A stretch of DNA of 64,000 nt from Paraburkholderia hospita (lineage in GTDB: Bacteria; Pseudomonadota; Gammaproteobacteria; Burkholderiales; Burkholderiaceae): contig NZ_CP026107.1 of NCBI RefSeq assembly GCF_002902965.1, positions 1,488,001 through 1,552,000 of the forward strand. Direction: 5' to 3'. Positions 35,234 through 43,515 of this stretch are shown here, one piece after another. A program made the position numbers and the translations under genes. Numbering within the stretch: the first letter of the stretch is position 1; every line of letters begins with the position of its first letter. Under the pieces are notes generated by a model. It made no database searches. It was given only the letters and a program-made list of their open reading frames with translations, and was not told where the DNA came from.

Positions 35234-35554
35234 TCAACGGCGTGGCGCGGACGCAGAGGCCTCTGTCCGCAACGTGCGCTCCGCGGCGTCGAACGCGCGG
35301 CGCACGGCCTCTTCCGCGCTCTCGGCCGCATGGCGGCCAATCGGCTTCAGTTCGTGCGTCGCGGTGACGAGGTCGAGGCGCACATCGTAGAGCGGCTTGC
35401 CCGAACGCAGCCGCAGCGCTTCGATGGCCAGATGGCAGTCTGACAGCGACGCGCCGAACGGTTGCAGGCGCATCAGTTGCATCGCCGCCTCCGCTTCGAG
35501 CGCAGCCGTCGCGCTGCAGCCCAGATAGACAATCTGCATGCCGATGCCCACCAT
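35234..35554 (-). CDS. RaiA/HPF-like ribosome-associated protein (tentative)
   Basis: This small protein (106 residues) has a beta-alpha-beta-beta-beta-alpha order, and the central pattern GKPLYDVRLDLVTATHELKPI followed by EEAVRRAFDAAERTLR recalls HPF/RaiA (S30AE) domains. Those proteins stabilise idle ribosomes during stress. It lacks the long C-terminal dimerisation tail. The start may instead be GTG 35551, which has the best spacing to GGAGG, or ATG 35539. An FNR-type box lies 93 bases upstream. Confidence 0.55.
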   Translation of the reverse strand: MVGIGMQIVYLGCSATAALEAEAAMQLMRLQPFGASLSDCHLAIEALRLRSGKPLYDVRLDLVTATHELKPIGRHAAESAEEAVRRAFDAAERTLRTEASASAPRR

Positions 35555-35646
35555 CGCCTCCCATTGATGCCCGCTTCATTGGATGCGTAGAGCAAGTCTT
35601 GCGCAGATCCGTGCCCTCAGCGTACCGGCCGCGCGCGCCGACGCGA

Positions 35647-35660
35647 TTGACCCATATCAA
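35647..35660. promoter_or_regulatory. FNR-type box between RaiA-like gene and orphan kinase
   Basis: TTGACCCATATCAA matches TTGAT-N4-ATCAA with one change. It lies in the divergent gap, 93 bases from the minus-strand gene and 116 bases from the kinase ATG, so it could control either. Confidence 0.6.
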
Positions 35661-35775
35661 CGCGGCAGAGCTTCGGCCGCCAGACACGCCCGATGCACGA
35701 TCGCCCGGCAAACTGGTACAACCGTTCGTGAACTGATATAACTCAACCGTCCTTTCACAAACGCCGGGAATCACG

Positions 35776-36888
35776 ATGACCGCGTCGGGCAACGAGCCGT
35801 CCCGCAGCGAGAAAGCGGCGTCCGCATCGGATGTGCCGCTCGAGGACCGTTATTTCCTGTTGATCGAAGCGGTTCAGGACTACGCGATCTTCATGCTCGA
35901 TCCGGCCGGCAATGTCTCCAGCTGGAATCCGGGCGCACAGCGCATCAAAGGCTATTCACACGACGAGATTATCGGCCGTCATTTTTCGGCGTTCTATACG
36001 GACGAGGACATCGCCGCCGGCAAGCCGGCACGCGAACTGGCAATCGCCGCCGCCGAAGGGCGCGTCGAGGACGAAGGCTGGCGCGTGCGGCGCGACGGCT
36101 CGCGGTTCTGGGCCAACGTCACCATTTCCGCGGTGCGCGACGCCAGCGGCACGCTGCTCGGCTTCGCCAAGGTCACGCGCGACATGACCGACCGCATGCG
36201 CCTTGCGGAACTCGAACGGGCGAGCGAGGTATCGGCGCAGGTGCAGATCACACGCGAGAACGAGCAAAAGCGCATCGCGCGCGAACTGCACGACGATCTC
36301 GGACAGCAATTGACCGCGCTGAAAATGAGTGTCGCGCTGATGGAAGCGACGCTTGCCGCGAAGGCCGAGACCGCGCCACTCGTGCCGCAAACGCGGGCGG
36401 TGCAAAAGGAGATCGACGCGATGGCGATGTCGCTGCGCCGGATCGCCTCCGATCTTCGCCCGCCGCTGCTCGACGATCTGGGCCTCACCGCCGCGCTCGA
36501 ATGGCTCGCCGAAGACTTCACCAAGCGCTACGGTGTCGCCGCGACGGTTCACATCGAAGCCGATGAGCCGCAGTTCAACGCGCAGTTCAATGAGTTCGCG
36601 TCGACCAACCTGTTTCGCATCGTGCAGGAAGCGCTGACCAACGTCGCGCGTCACGCGAACGCGAGCCGCGTGCGCATCGAGCTGGCGTGCGTCGGCGATC
36701 GCGTCTCGCTCGACATCGAGGACAACGGCGTGGGCGCGACGCTCACTCTGCCGCCTGTCAGCACATCGTTCGGGCTGCTTGGCATTCGCGAGCGCGTCAG
36801 GCAGCTACAGGGCACGGTGTCATTCGCCAGTTCGCCGGGCACGGGTTTTCACATTTCGATTCGCGTGCCTGTTGCAGCCGTGCAGTAA
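35776..36888 (+). CDS. Orphan PAS-domain NarL-type histidine kinase, soluble
   Basis: The protein (370 residues) has no membrane segments. A PAS domain (about 25-145; YAIFMLDPAGNVSSWNPGAQRIKGY) precedes HisKA_3 with phospho-acceptor His172 (RIARELHDDLGQQ) and an HATPase domain (RIVQEALTNVARHA; IEDNGVGA; FGLLGIRERV). The phospho-acceptor region is almost identical to that of the kinase at 30339, and no response regulator follows it. It may therefore phosphorylate the same regulator (31679). Its promoter region holds an FNR-type box. Confidence 0.9.
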   Translation: MTASGNEPSRSEKAASASDVPLEDRYFLLIEAVQDYAIFMLDPAGNVSSWNPGAQRIKGYSHDEIIGRHFSAFYTDEDIAAGKPARELAIAAAEGRVEDEGWRVRRDGSRFWANVTISAVRDASGTLLGFAKVTRDMTDRMRLAELERASEVSAQVQITRENEQKRIARELHDDLGQQLTALKMSVALMEATLAAKAETAPLVPQTRAVQKEIDAMAMSLRRIASDLRPPLLDDLGLTAALEWLAEDFTKRYGVAATVHIEADEPQFNAQFNEFASTNLFRIVQEALTNVARHANASRVRIELACVGDRVSLDIEDNGVGATLTLPPVSTSFGLLGIRERVRQLQGTVSFASSPGTGFHISIRVPVAAVQ

Positions 36889-36904
36889 GCGCTGCTTTCG
36901 CCCG

Positions 36905-38692
36905 TCACGGCTTGCCTTTTTGCTGCGCGTCGGCGTCGTCTTCCCAGTCGCGCCATTCGACATCGTGCTGCTCCAGATACGCATCCACGGCCACACCCGT
37001 CGTCGGGAAGAAATGCTGCTCGCCCATTGTGTCGAACAGGCCGTAGCGCCGCAGCATGTCCTTCACCGGCCCCTTCATCTCGGCAAAACACAGTTCGATA
37101 CGCCGCTCGCGCAGACTCGCATGAAACTCGCGCAGAATTTCGCTGGCTGTGACATCGACATCCGTGATCGGCTCGGCTGCGACGACGACCCAGTTGGCGG
37201 GCGTGGCCGCCGTTTCGATCGCGCGTTGCACATGGTCGCGAAAGATCTCGGCATTCGCGAAGAAGAGCGGCGCATCCCAGCGGTACAGCACCAGCCCCGG
37301 AATGGTCCGCGCTGCGGGATGCCGCGAAATATCGTGGTAGCCCTTGCGTCCATCGACGCGGCCGAGCACGGCATCGTAAGGCCGCCACGCGCGCCAGACG
37401 AAGGCCATCAGCGCCAGTCCCACGGCAATGAAGATGCCCTGGATCGGACCGATCAAAGCGACGCAAGCAAAGCACGCCATCGATTGCGTGAACTCGCTGC
37501 GACGCAGGCGCAACGTGCGGACCACGTCCCTCACTTCGAACAGCCCCAGGCCCGCCGCGACGACCACGGCGCCGAGCGCGGCGACCGGCAGCGAGCGCAG
37601 CAGCGTCGGCGCGAAGATCAGCAAGGCGGCTACGCACAGCGCGGCGACGATCCCCGTAAGCTGCGTTTTCGCGCCCGCCGATTCGGCGACGGGCGTGCGC
37701 GACGCACTGCTCGTCACGGGGAAGCCCTGGAACAGTCCCGCGGCGATGTTGGCCGCGCCGAGCGCGACCAGTTCCTGATCGCGGTCGACGCGTTCGCCGC
37801 TGCGTTCCGCAAACACGCGTGACAGCACGCTGATATCCGCGAGCGAAATCAGCCCGATGGCGATCGCGCCGGGCACCAGCGCCACGATCTGATCGAATGA
37901 AACGGAGGGGAACGACGGCACGGGCAAACCCTGCGGCACGTCGCCGACCACGGCCACGCCCGCTCGCGCGTCCAGGTCGAGCAACGCGACGGCAAGCGTC
38001 GCGCCGACGACGGCGACGAGTATCCCCGGCACCACGGGCATCCAGCGCTTGCACGCGAGAATCACCAGCAGGCACGCGGCGCCGATCACGCACGTCACCT
38101 CGTTCAGCTTGCCGTCCACTACGCCGCGCACCAGACCGGCCGCTTCCTGCAACAGGTTGCTGCCCTTGACGTCGAAGCCGAGCAGCTTCGGCGCCTGGCT
38201 GATGATGACCGTCAGCGCGACGCCGTTCAGATAGCCCTGGCGGATCGGCTTCGACAGCAGGTCGGTGAGAAAGCCGAGACGGCACACGCCGACCGCGATG
38301 CAGAACACGCCCGACAGGATCGCCAGCATGCCCGCCAGCGCGAGCACCTGCTCCGGGCGCGCTCCTGCCATCGGCAGCACGATCGAAGCGATCAGCGCCG
38401 CCAGCGCCGAGTCGGGTCCGAGCACGAGAACGCGGCTCGGGCCGAACGCCGCATACGCGACGATCGCCGCGATCGTCGCGTATAGCCCCGTGATGGCCGG
38501 CAAGCGCGCTGCTTCCGCGTAGCCGAGCCCGGCGGGCACGAGCACCGTGGTGAGCACGATGCCCGCGATCAGATCGTGCGAGAGCCACGTGCGCCGATAC
38601 GTGCGCAGCGTCGCGATGCCCGGCACGCGGCGCAGCAACGGATGAGGGCGGCGGGAGTCGGCATGCTCGGGACCGCTGGTCGCTCGGCTCAT
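36905..38692 (-). CDS. SulP-family anion transporter with STAS domain
   Basis: The protein (595 residues) has 10-12 membrane helices in the N-terminal 400 residues (signature LYATIAAIVAYAAFGPSRVLVLGPDSALAALI) and a C-terminal cytoplasmic STAS domain (about 430-560). SulP proteins move sulfate, bicarbonate or dicarboxylates; the anion is not evident here. ATG 38692 is chosen with a GAGAGGG upstream; the longer frame has no start signal. It converges with the orphan kinase gene (17-base gap). SulP genes also occur in Burkholderia low-oxygen loci. Confidence 0.9.
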   Translation of the reverse strand: MSRATSGPEHADSRRPHPLLRRVPGIATLRTYRRTWLSHDLIAGIVLTTVLVPAGLGYAEAARLPAITGLYATIAAIVAYAAFGPSRVLVLGPDSALAALIASIVLPMAGARPEQVLALAGMLAILSGVFCIAVGVCRLGFLTDLLSKPIRQGYLNGVALTVIISQAPKLLGFDVKGSNLLQEAAGLVRGVVDGKLNEVTCVIGAACLLVILACKRWMPVVPGILVAVVGATLAVALLDLDARAGVAVVGDVPQGLPVPSFPSVSFDQIVALVPGAIAIGLISLADISVLSRVFAERSGERVDRDQELVALGAANIAAGLFQGFPVTSSASRTPVAESAGAKTQLTGIVAALCVAALLIFAPTLLRSLPVAALGAVVVAAGLGLFEVRDVVRTLRLRRSEFTQSMACFACVALIGPIQGIFIAVGLALMAFVWRAWRPYDAVLGRVDGRKGYHDISRHPAARTIPGLVLYRWDAPLFFANAEIFRDHVQRAIETAATPANWVVVAAEPITDVDVTASEILREFHASLRERRIELCFAEMKGPVKDMLRRYGLFDTMGEQHFFPTTGVAVDAYLEQHDVEWRDWEDDADAQQKGKP

Positions 38693-38821
38693 CGCCCGCC
38701 CTCTCGAGTAAAGAAGCGCTTCACGTTGAATATGCGGCCGCGAGGCGCCTGTCGCCCTGCGGCTACCGCATGTCACATGAACCAGCTTATGCCCGCAGAT
38801 GGGGTCGGTGCAATCCGCGCG

Positions 38822-40513
38822 TCATTCGACGCGGCGCAACTCGCGACGAAGTATCTTGCCGACCGTCGACTTCGGCAATGCATCGACGAAGTGAATGGCC
38901 TTGGGCACCTTGTACGCCGCCATGCTCGCGCGGCAATGCGCGATCAGCGCCTGCTGGGTCACGTCGGCGCCCGGCGCGGTGACGACGAACAGCTTGACTG
39001 CCTCGCCCGTCTTTTCATCGGGCACGCCGATACACGCGCATTCGGCGACGCCGGGAAATGCTGTGGCTACCGCTTCCACTTCGTTCGGGTAAACGTTGAA
39101 GCCGGAGACGATCACCATGTCCTTCTTGCGATCGACGATCTTCAGAAAGCCCTTGTCGTCGAATACGCCGACGTCGCCGGTACGGAAGTAGCCATCCGCG
39201 GTGAAAGCGCGCGCGTTGGCCTCGGGCTGCTGCCAGTAGCCGCGCATCACTTGCGGGCCCTTGACGCAGATCTCGCCCGCCTCGCCGATGCCCGCTTCGC
39301 GGTTGTCGTCGTCGAGCAGCTTGACGTCGGTGGAAGGCACGGGCAGGCCCGTGTTGCCCGTGAAGCCGTCGATGAACGGGGGATTGAACGACACCACAGG
39401 CGACGTCTCCGACAGCCCATAGCCCTCGCGGATGAAGCTGCCCGTCACGGACTTCCAGCGCTCGGACACGATATCGATCACGGCCGCCCCGCCGCCCGCG
39501 GACAGCCTGAGCCGCGACCAGTCCACTTCCGCGAGACGCGGATGCGCCGCCAGCCCCGCATACAGCGTGTTGACGCCGACGAAGATGGTCGGACGGGCGG
39601 CCTTCAGCACGTCGATGAACGGCTCGACTTCGCGCGGGTTCGCCACGAGCCAGTTCTCCGCGCCGACGGAGAAGTACGTGAGGAAGTTCACGGTCAGCGC
39701 GAAGATGTGATAAAGCGGAATCGCCGTGACGACGACCTCAACGCCAGGGCGCAGCGAATCGGGCATGAATGCTTTGAACTGCTCGATGTTCGCAACCAGA
39801 TTGCGATGCGACAGCGCGGCGCCCTTCGATAGCCCCGTCGTGCCGCCCGTGTATTGCAGAAAGAGCAGATCGCTGCCGTTGACATCGACGGGATCGGCGG
39901 CAATCTGCTCGCCTTGGGCGAGCGCTTGCGGCAGCGTGATCGCGGAACGCAGCGTCGGGTCGGGGGGGGGACCGGGAAGCGTGGCGCCGCTGCCGTCGCC
40001 GGCACCTGCCGTGACCACCGTCCTGATCTTCGTGCGGCTGACGACTTCGGCCAGTGTGCGCGTCGATCCATCGAACACGACGATCGTTTCGACACCCGCG
40101 TCGTTGAGTTGATGCTCCAGTTCGCGCGCCGTGTAGAGCGGATTGACGTTGACCTGCACCGCGCCGATCCGCGCGATGGCGATGAACGCGATGGGAAACG
40201 CCAGCAGGTTCGGCAGCATCACGGCCACGCGGTCGCCCTTGCCGACGCCCGCCACCTTCTGCAAGTACGCGGCGAATGCCGACGACAAGCGGTCGACGTC
40301 CGCATAAGTCAGCGTGTGCCCGAACGCGCGAAACGCGGGCCTGGCCGCGAACTGACGCATTGCGCCTTCCAGCATTGCGTTGATGGACGGATAGCGGTCG
40401 GCATCGATCTCCGCAGGGATCGAGCCGTACGATGCGATCCAGTGTCGTTTGCTGGCGTGGCTTTCCACGGACGGTTTCATGCAATGGCGGGTGCTGATGT
40501 GGCTTTCGTCCAC
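38822..40513 (-). CDS. Long-chain fatty-acid/acyl-CoA ligase (AMP-forming)
   Basis: A protein of 563 residues in the ANL superfamily. The P-loop-like AMP motif is LQYTGGTTGLSKGA, and GYGLSETSP and YFRTGDVG (domain hinge) follow, with the C-terminal catalytic Lys in LPKSTVGKILRRELR. The architecture is of the FadD type. The start is GTG 40513, supported by AGGAG at good spacing; the ATG 11 codons on has no ribosome site. It diverges from an AraC-type regulator that is likely its activator. Confidence 0.9.
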   Translation of the reverse strand: MDESHISTRHCMKPSVESHASKRHWIASYGSIPAEIDADRYPSINAMLEGAMRQFAARPAFRAFGHTLTYADVDRLSSAFAAYLQKVAGVGKGDRVAVMLPNLLAFPIAFIAIARIGAVQVNVNPLYTARELEHQLNDAGVETIVVFDGSTRTLAEVVSRTKIRTVVTAGAGDGSGATLPGPPPDPTLRSAITLPQALAQGEQIAADPVDVNGSDLLFLQYTGGTTGLSKGAALSHRNLVANIEQFKAFMPDSLRPGVEVVVTAIPLYHIFALTVNFLTYFSVGAENWLVANPREVEPFIDVLKAARPTIFVGVNTLYAGLAAHPRLAEVDWSRLRLSAGGGAAVIDIVSERWKSVTGSFIREGYGLSETSPVVSFNPPFIDGFTGNTGLPVPSTDVKLLDDDNREAGIGEAGEICVKGPQVMRGYWQQPEANARAFTADGYFRTGDVGVFDDKGFLKIVDRKKDMVIVSGFNVYPNEVEAVATAFPGVAECACIGVPDEKTGEAVKLFVVTAPGADVTQQALIAHCRASMAAYKVPKAIHFVDALPKSTVGKILRRELRRVE

Positions 40514-40773
40514 GCTGTCTCCTGATCGATCTTTTATGCAGGTTGAACTATCGCGCGCGGACGGCCGGATGCAAATGATCGGCGAGGCCTAAATGGTGAT
40601 CGCAACGGACAAGCTGCTTCGCCCCCAGCAGAGACGCTATCCGCCATTCATGCGTGTTTGCGCGTGGCATCAGCAGGATGAATAAGGGTGAACCCTATGG
40701 CGAGCCGATGCGTTCGGGCGCAGAATTCCGGGCACGTCACCGGTATCTTTTCGGACACAGGACTCACTCACGT

Positions 40774-41871
40774 ATGCAGCAACGCGCGCCCGCGCATGCG
40801 GCGGCAACCCATCAGCACGCGCCATCCGTCATCGGATGGCGTGAAAAGCGCTTTGCGCCGTCCAAGCTCGTCGCGCTGCTCGACGTGACCTCGGAAGCCG
40901 GCATCGACGCGAATGCCGTGCTGGCAGGCACGGAACTCGACGCCGGGGCTGTCGCCAACCCTTTCACGCTGACTTCGTCGTTGCAATTTCTGACGGCCGC
41001 CGGCAATGCTGTTCGTCTGTGCGAGCGACCTGATCTCGGCGTGCGTGTCGGCTGCCGTTTGCATGCATCGAGCTATGGCATGTACGGCTATGCGTTGCTG
41101 TGCTCGGAAGCGCTCGCACAGACCTTCGATACCGCAGTCAAATACCATCAGCTCGCCAACGGCATGCTCGACATCCGCTGGTTCGAGCACGACGACGCGG
41201 CATCGTGGGTCTTCCCGAATCGCGACGAAGTACGTATGCCCGACATCGGCGAGCCACTGTATCGCTTCCTGATCGACCTGCAGTTTGCTGTGCACGTGAC
41301 GGTCATCAAGGACGTGATGGGCGCATGGTGTGTGCCGGCGCGCGCGCTGTTCACGCAGGCGCAACCGCCGCATGCGGCGATGCTCTCGGACGTGCTGGAA
41401 TGCCCGCTCGCCTTCGACCAGCCGCAGAACCTGTTGAGTTACCCCGCCGCGTGGCTATCACGCGCGCCGCAACTCGCCAATCCGATCACGGCTGCGCAAG
41501 TCTCGACGCAATGCGCGCGGCTGGTGGAGCAATTCCGCTGGCAGGCAGGCGTCACACGGCGCGTCTATCAGGAACTCACGCGCACGCCCGGCAAATTCCC
41601 GGACATCGAACAGATCGCGGAGAGTCTGTGCATGACGTCGCGCACGCTTCGCCGCAAGCTCGAAGCGGAAGGCGCGTCGTATAGCGAGCTATTGACGGGC
41701 GTGCGCAAGGCACTCGCCGTCGACTATCTGAGCACGACCACGCTCAGCATCGAAGACATCGCCGTGACGCTGGGTTTCAGCGACGCCGTGAGCTTTCGCC
41801 ACGCGTTCAAGCGCTGGACGGGCAAGACGCCGAACGACGTCCGGCGCGATCGCGGCGCGGCGCTTCCATAA
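40774..41871 (+). CDS. AraC-family regulator (OruR/ArgR-like architecture)
   Basis: The protein (365 residues) has an N-terminal ligand-binding half of the type found before AraC domains in OruR-like regulators (WREKRFAPSKLVALLDV...GRV...YGMYGYALL). Two C-terminal HTH motifs (about 280-360: IEQIAESLCMTSRTLRRKLEAEG and IEDIAVTLGFSDAVSFRHAFKRW) follow. Earlier in-frame ATGs exist (40654), but the family alignment suggests a start near 40774. It diverges from the acyl-CoA ligase, so fatty acids or related acids are plausible signals. Confidence 0.85.
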   Translation: MQQRAPAHAAATHQHAPSVIGWREKRFAPSKLVALLDVTSEAGIDANAVLAGTELDAGAVANPFTLTSSLQFLTAAGNAVRLCERPDLGVRVGCRLHASSYGMYGYALLCSEALAQTFDTAVKYHQLANGMLDIRWFEHDDAASWVFPNRDEVRMPDIGEPLYRFLIDLQFAVHVTVIKDVMGAWCVPARALFTQAQPPHAAMLSDVLECPLAFDQPQNLLSYPAAWLSRAPQLANPITAAQVSTQCARLVEQFRWQAGVTRRVYQELTRTPGKFPDIEQIAESLCMTSRTLRRKLEAEGASYSELLTGVRKALAVDYLSTTTLSIEDIAVTLGFSDAVSFRHAFKRWTGKTPNDVRRDRGAALP

Positions 41872-42000
41872 ACGAACGTCTATGGCCTGCCAAAGTTTGT
41901 TTTATTGTTCGACGCGAAAGCCGCGACCTTACACTTGACGAATACTCCGGAGCCGCTAGCGCTACACAGCGCCTTCTCCTCATTCGAAAACATCCACACC

Positions 42001-42077
42001 AAGGAGACGATGCCCGGCCTTCCGGGCATCAGCACCCGATGCCGCCCACCCTCGTCTACACGCACGCCGCCTGTCTG
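42001..42077 (+). other. Leader with AAGGAG, 9-bp hairpin and 22-codon upstream ORF
   Basis: AAGGAG (42001-42006) is spaced for an ATG at 42010, not for the deacetylase ATG at 42039. The frame from 42010 runs 22 codons to a TGA at 42076-42078 and overlaps the deacetylase start out of frame. GATGCCCGG (42009-42017) and CCGGGCATC (42022-42030) form a perfect 9-bp stem around a CCTT loop. This suggests translational control or a mis-set start. Confidence 0.5.
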
Positions 42078-42974
42078 AATCATCAGCCCGGCCCGCATCA
42101 TCCCGAATCGCCGGAACGGCTGAAGACCGTGTTGCAAACGCTGCGCTCGCCCGAGTTCGCCGCGCTCGAATGGCGCGACGCGCCGATGGGCACGCTCGAA
42201 CAGGTGCAGTTCATTCACAGCCAGGACTTCATCGACGAAGTGGCGGACATCGCGCCCAAGCACGGCTATATGCCGCTCGACGGCGGCGATACCGTCATGT
42301 CGCCGGGTTCGTGGGAAGCCGTCATGCGCTGCGTCGGCGCGGCGTGCGCGGGGGTCGATGCCGTGCTCAACAAGGACGCGCGCAACGTGTTCTGCGCGAC
42401 GCGTCCATGCGGGCACCATGCGGAGCCCGGCAAGGCAATGGGCTTTTGCATCTTCAATCAGGCGGCCATCGCGGCTGCGTATGCCTACGACGTGCACAAA
42501 CTGGAGCGCGTGGCCGTCGTCGATTTCGACGTCCATCACGGCAACGGCACGCAGGCCGCGTTTTATGACCGGCCGGAACTCTTCTATGCATCGAGTCATC
42601 AATCGCCGCTCTATCCCGGCACGGGCAAGTCGGCCGAAACAGGCGTGAGCCACAACATCCTCAACGTGCCGCTGCCGCCGGGTTGCGATTCGGATCTGTT
42701 CCGTTCGCGCATCGAGGCCGATATGCTGCCCGCCGTGCGCGAGTTTCGTCCTGAACTGATCATTATTTCAGCGGGCTTCGACGCGCATCGGCTCGATCCG
42801 CTCGCCGCGTTGCGTCTCGACGATGACGACTTCCACTGGATCACGCGCGAACTGGTACGCATCGCCGACGAGACCTGCGAGGGGCGCGTGGTGTCGATAC
42901 TCGAAGGCGGATACAGCATGGAGGGGCTGTCGGGCGGCACGCGCGCGCATGTGCGCGCGTTGATGGGGACTTGA
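42039..42974 (+). CDS. Histone-deacetylase-family (acetylpolyamine/HDAC-like) hydrolase
   Basis: The protein (311 residues) has the zinc-site signatures of the class II HDAC family: CGHHAEPGKAMGF, VDFDVHHGNGTQ and ISAGFDAHRLDPL, and a final GGYSMEGL. Bacterial members remove acyl groups from polyamines or other small substrates. No in-frame start lies upstream, and the ATG has no ribosome site of its own. It is followed by a strong terminator and stands apart from other genes. Confidence 0.93.
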   Translation: MPPTLVYTHAACLNHQPGPHHPESPERLKTVLQTLRSPEFAALEWRDAPMGTLEQVQFIHSQDFIDEVADIAPKHGYMPLDGGDTVMSPGSWEAVMRCVGAACAGVDAVLNKDARNVFCATRPCGHHAEPGKAMGFCIFNQAAIAAAYAYDVHKLERVAVVDFDVHHGNGTQAAFYDRPELFYASSHQSPLYPGTGKSAETGVSHNILNVPLPPGCDSDLFRSRIEADMLPAVREFRPELIIISAGFDAHRLDPLAALRLDDDDFHWITRELVRIADETCEGRVVSILEGGYSMEGLSGGTRAHVRALMGT

Positions 42975-43006
42975 GCCGCGACGCTGCGCCTGGAATGCGC
43001 AAGGAC

Positions 43007-43046
43007 AGCCCGCGCATCGACATCAGCCGATGCGCGGGCTTTTTTT
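43007..43046 (+). terminator. Strong terminator after the deacetylase gene
   Basis: AGCCCGCGCATCG (43007-43019) and CGATGCGCGGGCT (43028-43040) form a perfect 13-bp stem with an 8-base loop, followed by seven T. The minus-strand gene ends inside the T-run, so the hairpin lies also at its 3' end. Confidence 0.9.
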
Positions 43047-43440
43047 ATTGCCCCTGTTGCTGCTGCAAATACTGCTTGACGTCATTCAACGACACCCGCC
43101 CCGAATGCGCGGTGTCGATCTGATCGAAGTGCTTTGCGATAAAACCAAGACCGCTGCTCTGCGCCTGCGCTTTCGTGATCGAAGCACCATTGCCCAGCAC
43201 CGAATTCGCGCCCATGCGCGCGTCGATGCGCTGCTGCGCCTGCTGTTGCAATTGCGTCCCTGTGGAGGGCGTAACAGCGGCTACGCGGTTGGTCGGGAAG
43301 AACGGCCCGTCGACGCCATGGCCGCCCTTTGGCAACGTAACAGGCGCAACGGCCTGCGTCGCTGCCTGCGCGCTGCCCATCGCGGCGCCGAGAACAACGA
43401 TGATGGGAAGAATGCGCGACAACCTATCGATTGAAGACAT
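43045..43440 (-). CDS. Secreted small protein with an EF-hand-like end
   Basis: The protein (131 residues) has a signal peptide (hydrophobic core ILPIIVVLGAAMGSAQA) and a low-complexity middle. The C-terminal segment FDQIDTAHSGRVSLNDVKQYL resembles one EF-hand calcium loop, as seen in small periplasmic EF-hand proteins of Burkholderiales. The start at 43440 has AGGGCGAG upstream. It lies 75 bases downstream of the peptidase gene and may share its transcript. Function unknown. Confidence 0.75.
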   Translation of the reverse strand: MSSIDRLSRILPIIVVLGAAMGSAQAATQAVAPVTLPKGGHGVDGPFFPTNRVAAVTPSTGTQLQQQAQQRIDARMGANSVLGNGASITKAQAQSSGLGFIAKHFDQIDTAHSGRVSLNDVKQYLQQQQGQ

Positions 43441-43470
43441 GATCACTCGCCCTGAATAAATGAGGTGGGA

Positions 43471-43508
43471 GTCCCCGCACGGAACAGTGCCGGACGGGGA
43501 CCTGTTCC
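43471..43508 (-). repeat. Two interlocking 7-bp inverted repeats between peptidase and EF-hand gene
   Basis: GTCCCCG (43471-43477) pairs with CGGGGAC (43495-43501), and GGAACAG (43481-43487) pairs with CTGTTCC (43502-43508). The two stems interleave, so only one can form at a time in a simple fold. They lie in the leader of the EF-hand gene and just after the peptidase stop. Confidence 0.5.
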
Positions 43509-43515
43509 ATTGACC

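Noticed and set aside
43471..43508. Interleaved repeats as an H-type RNA pseudoknot
   Set aside because: The last loop would have zero bases while crossing a 7-bp stem, which is sterically unlikely; alternative stems are a better reading.
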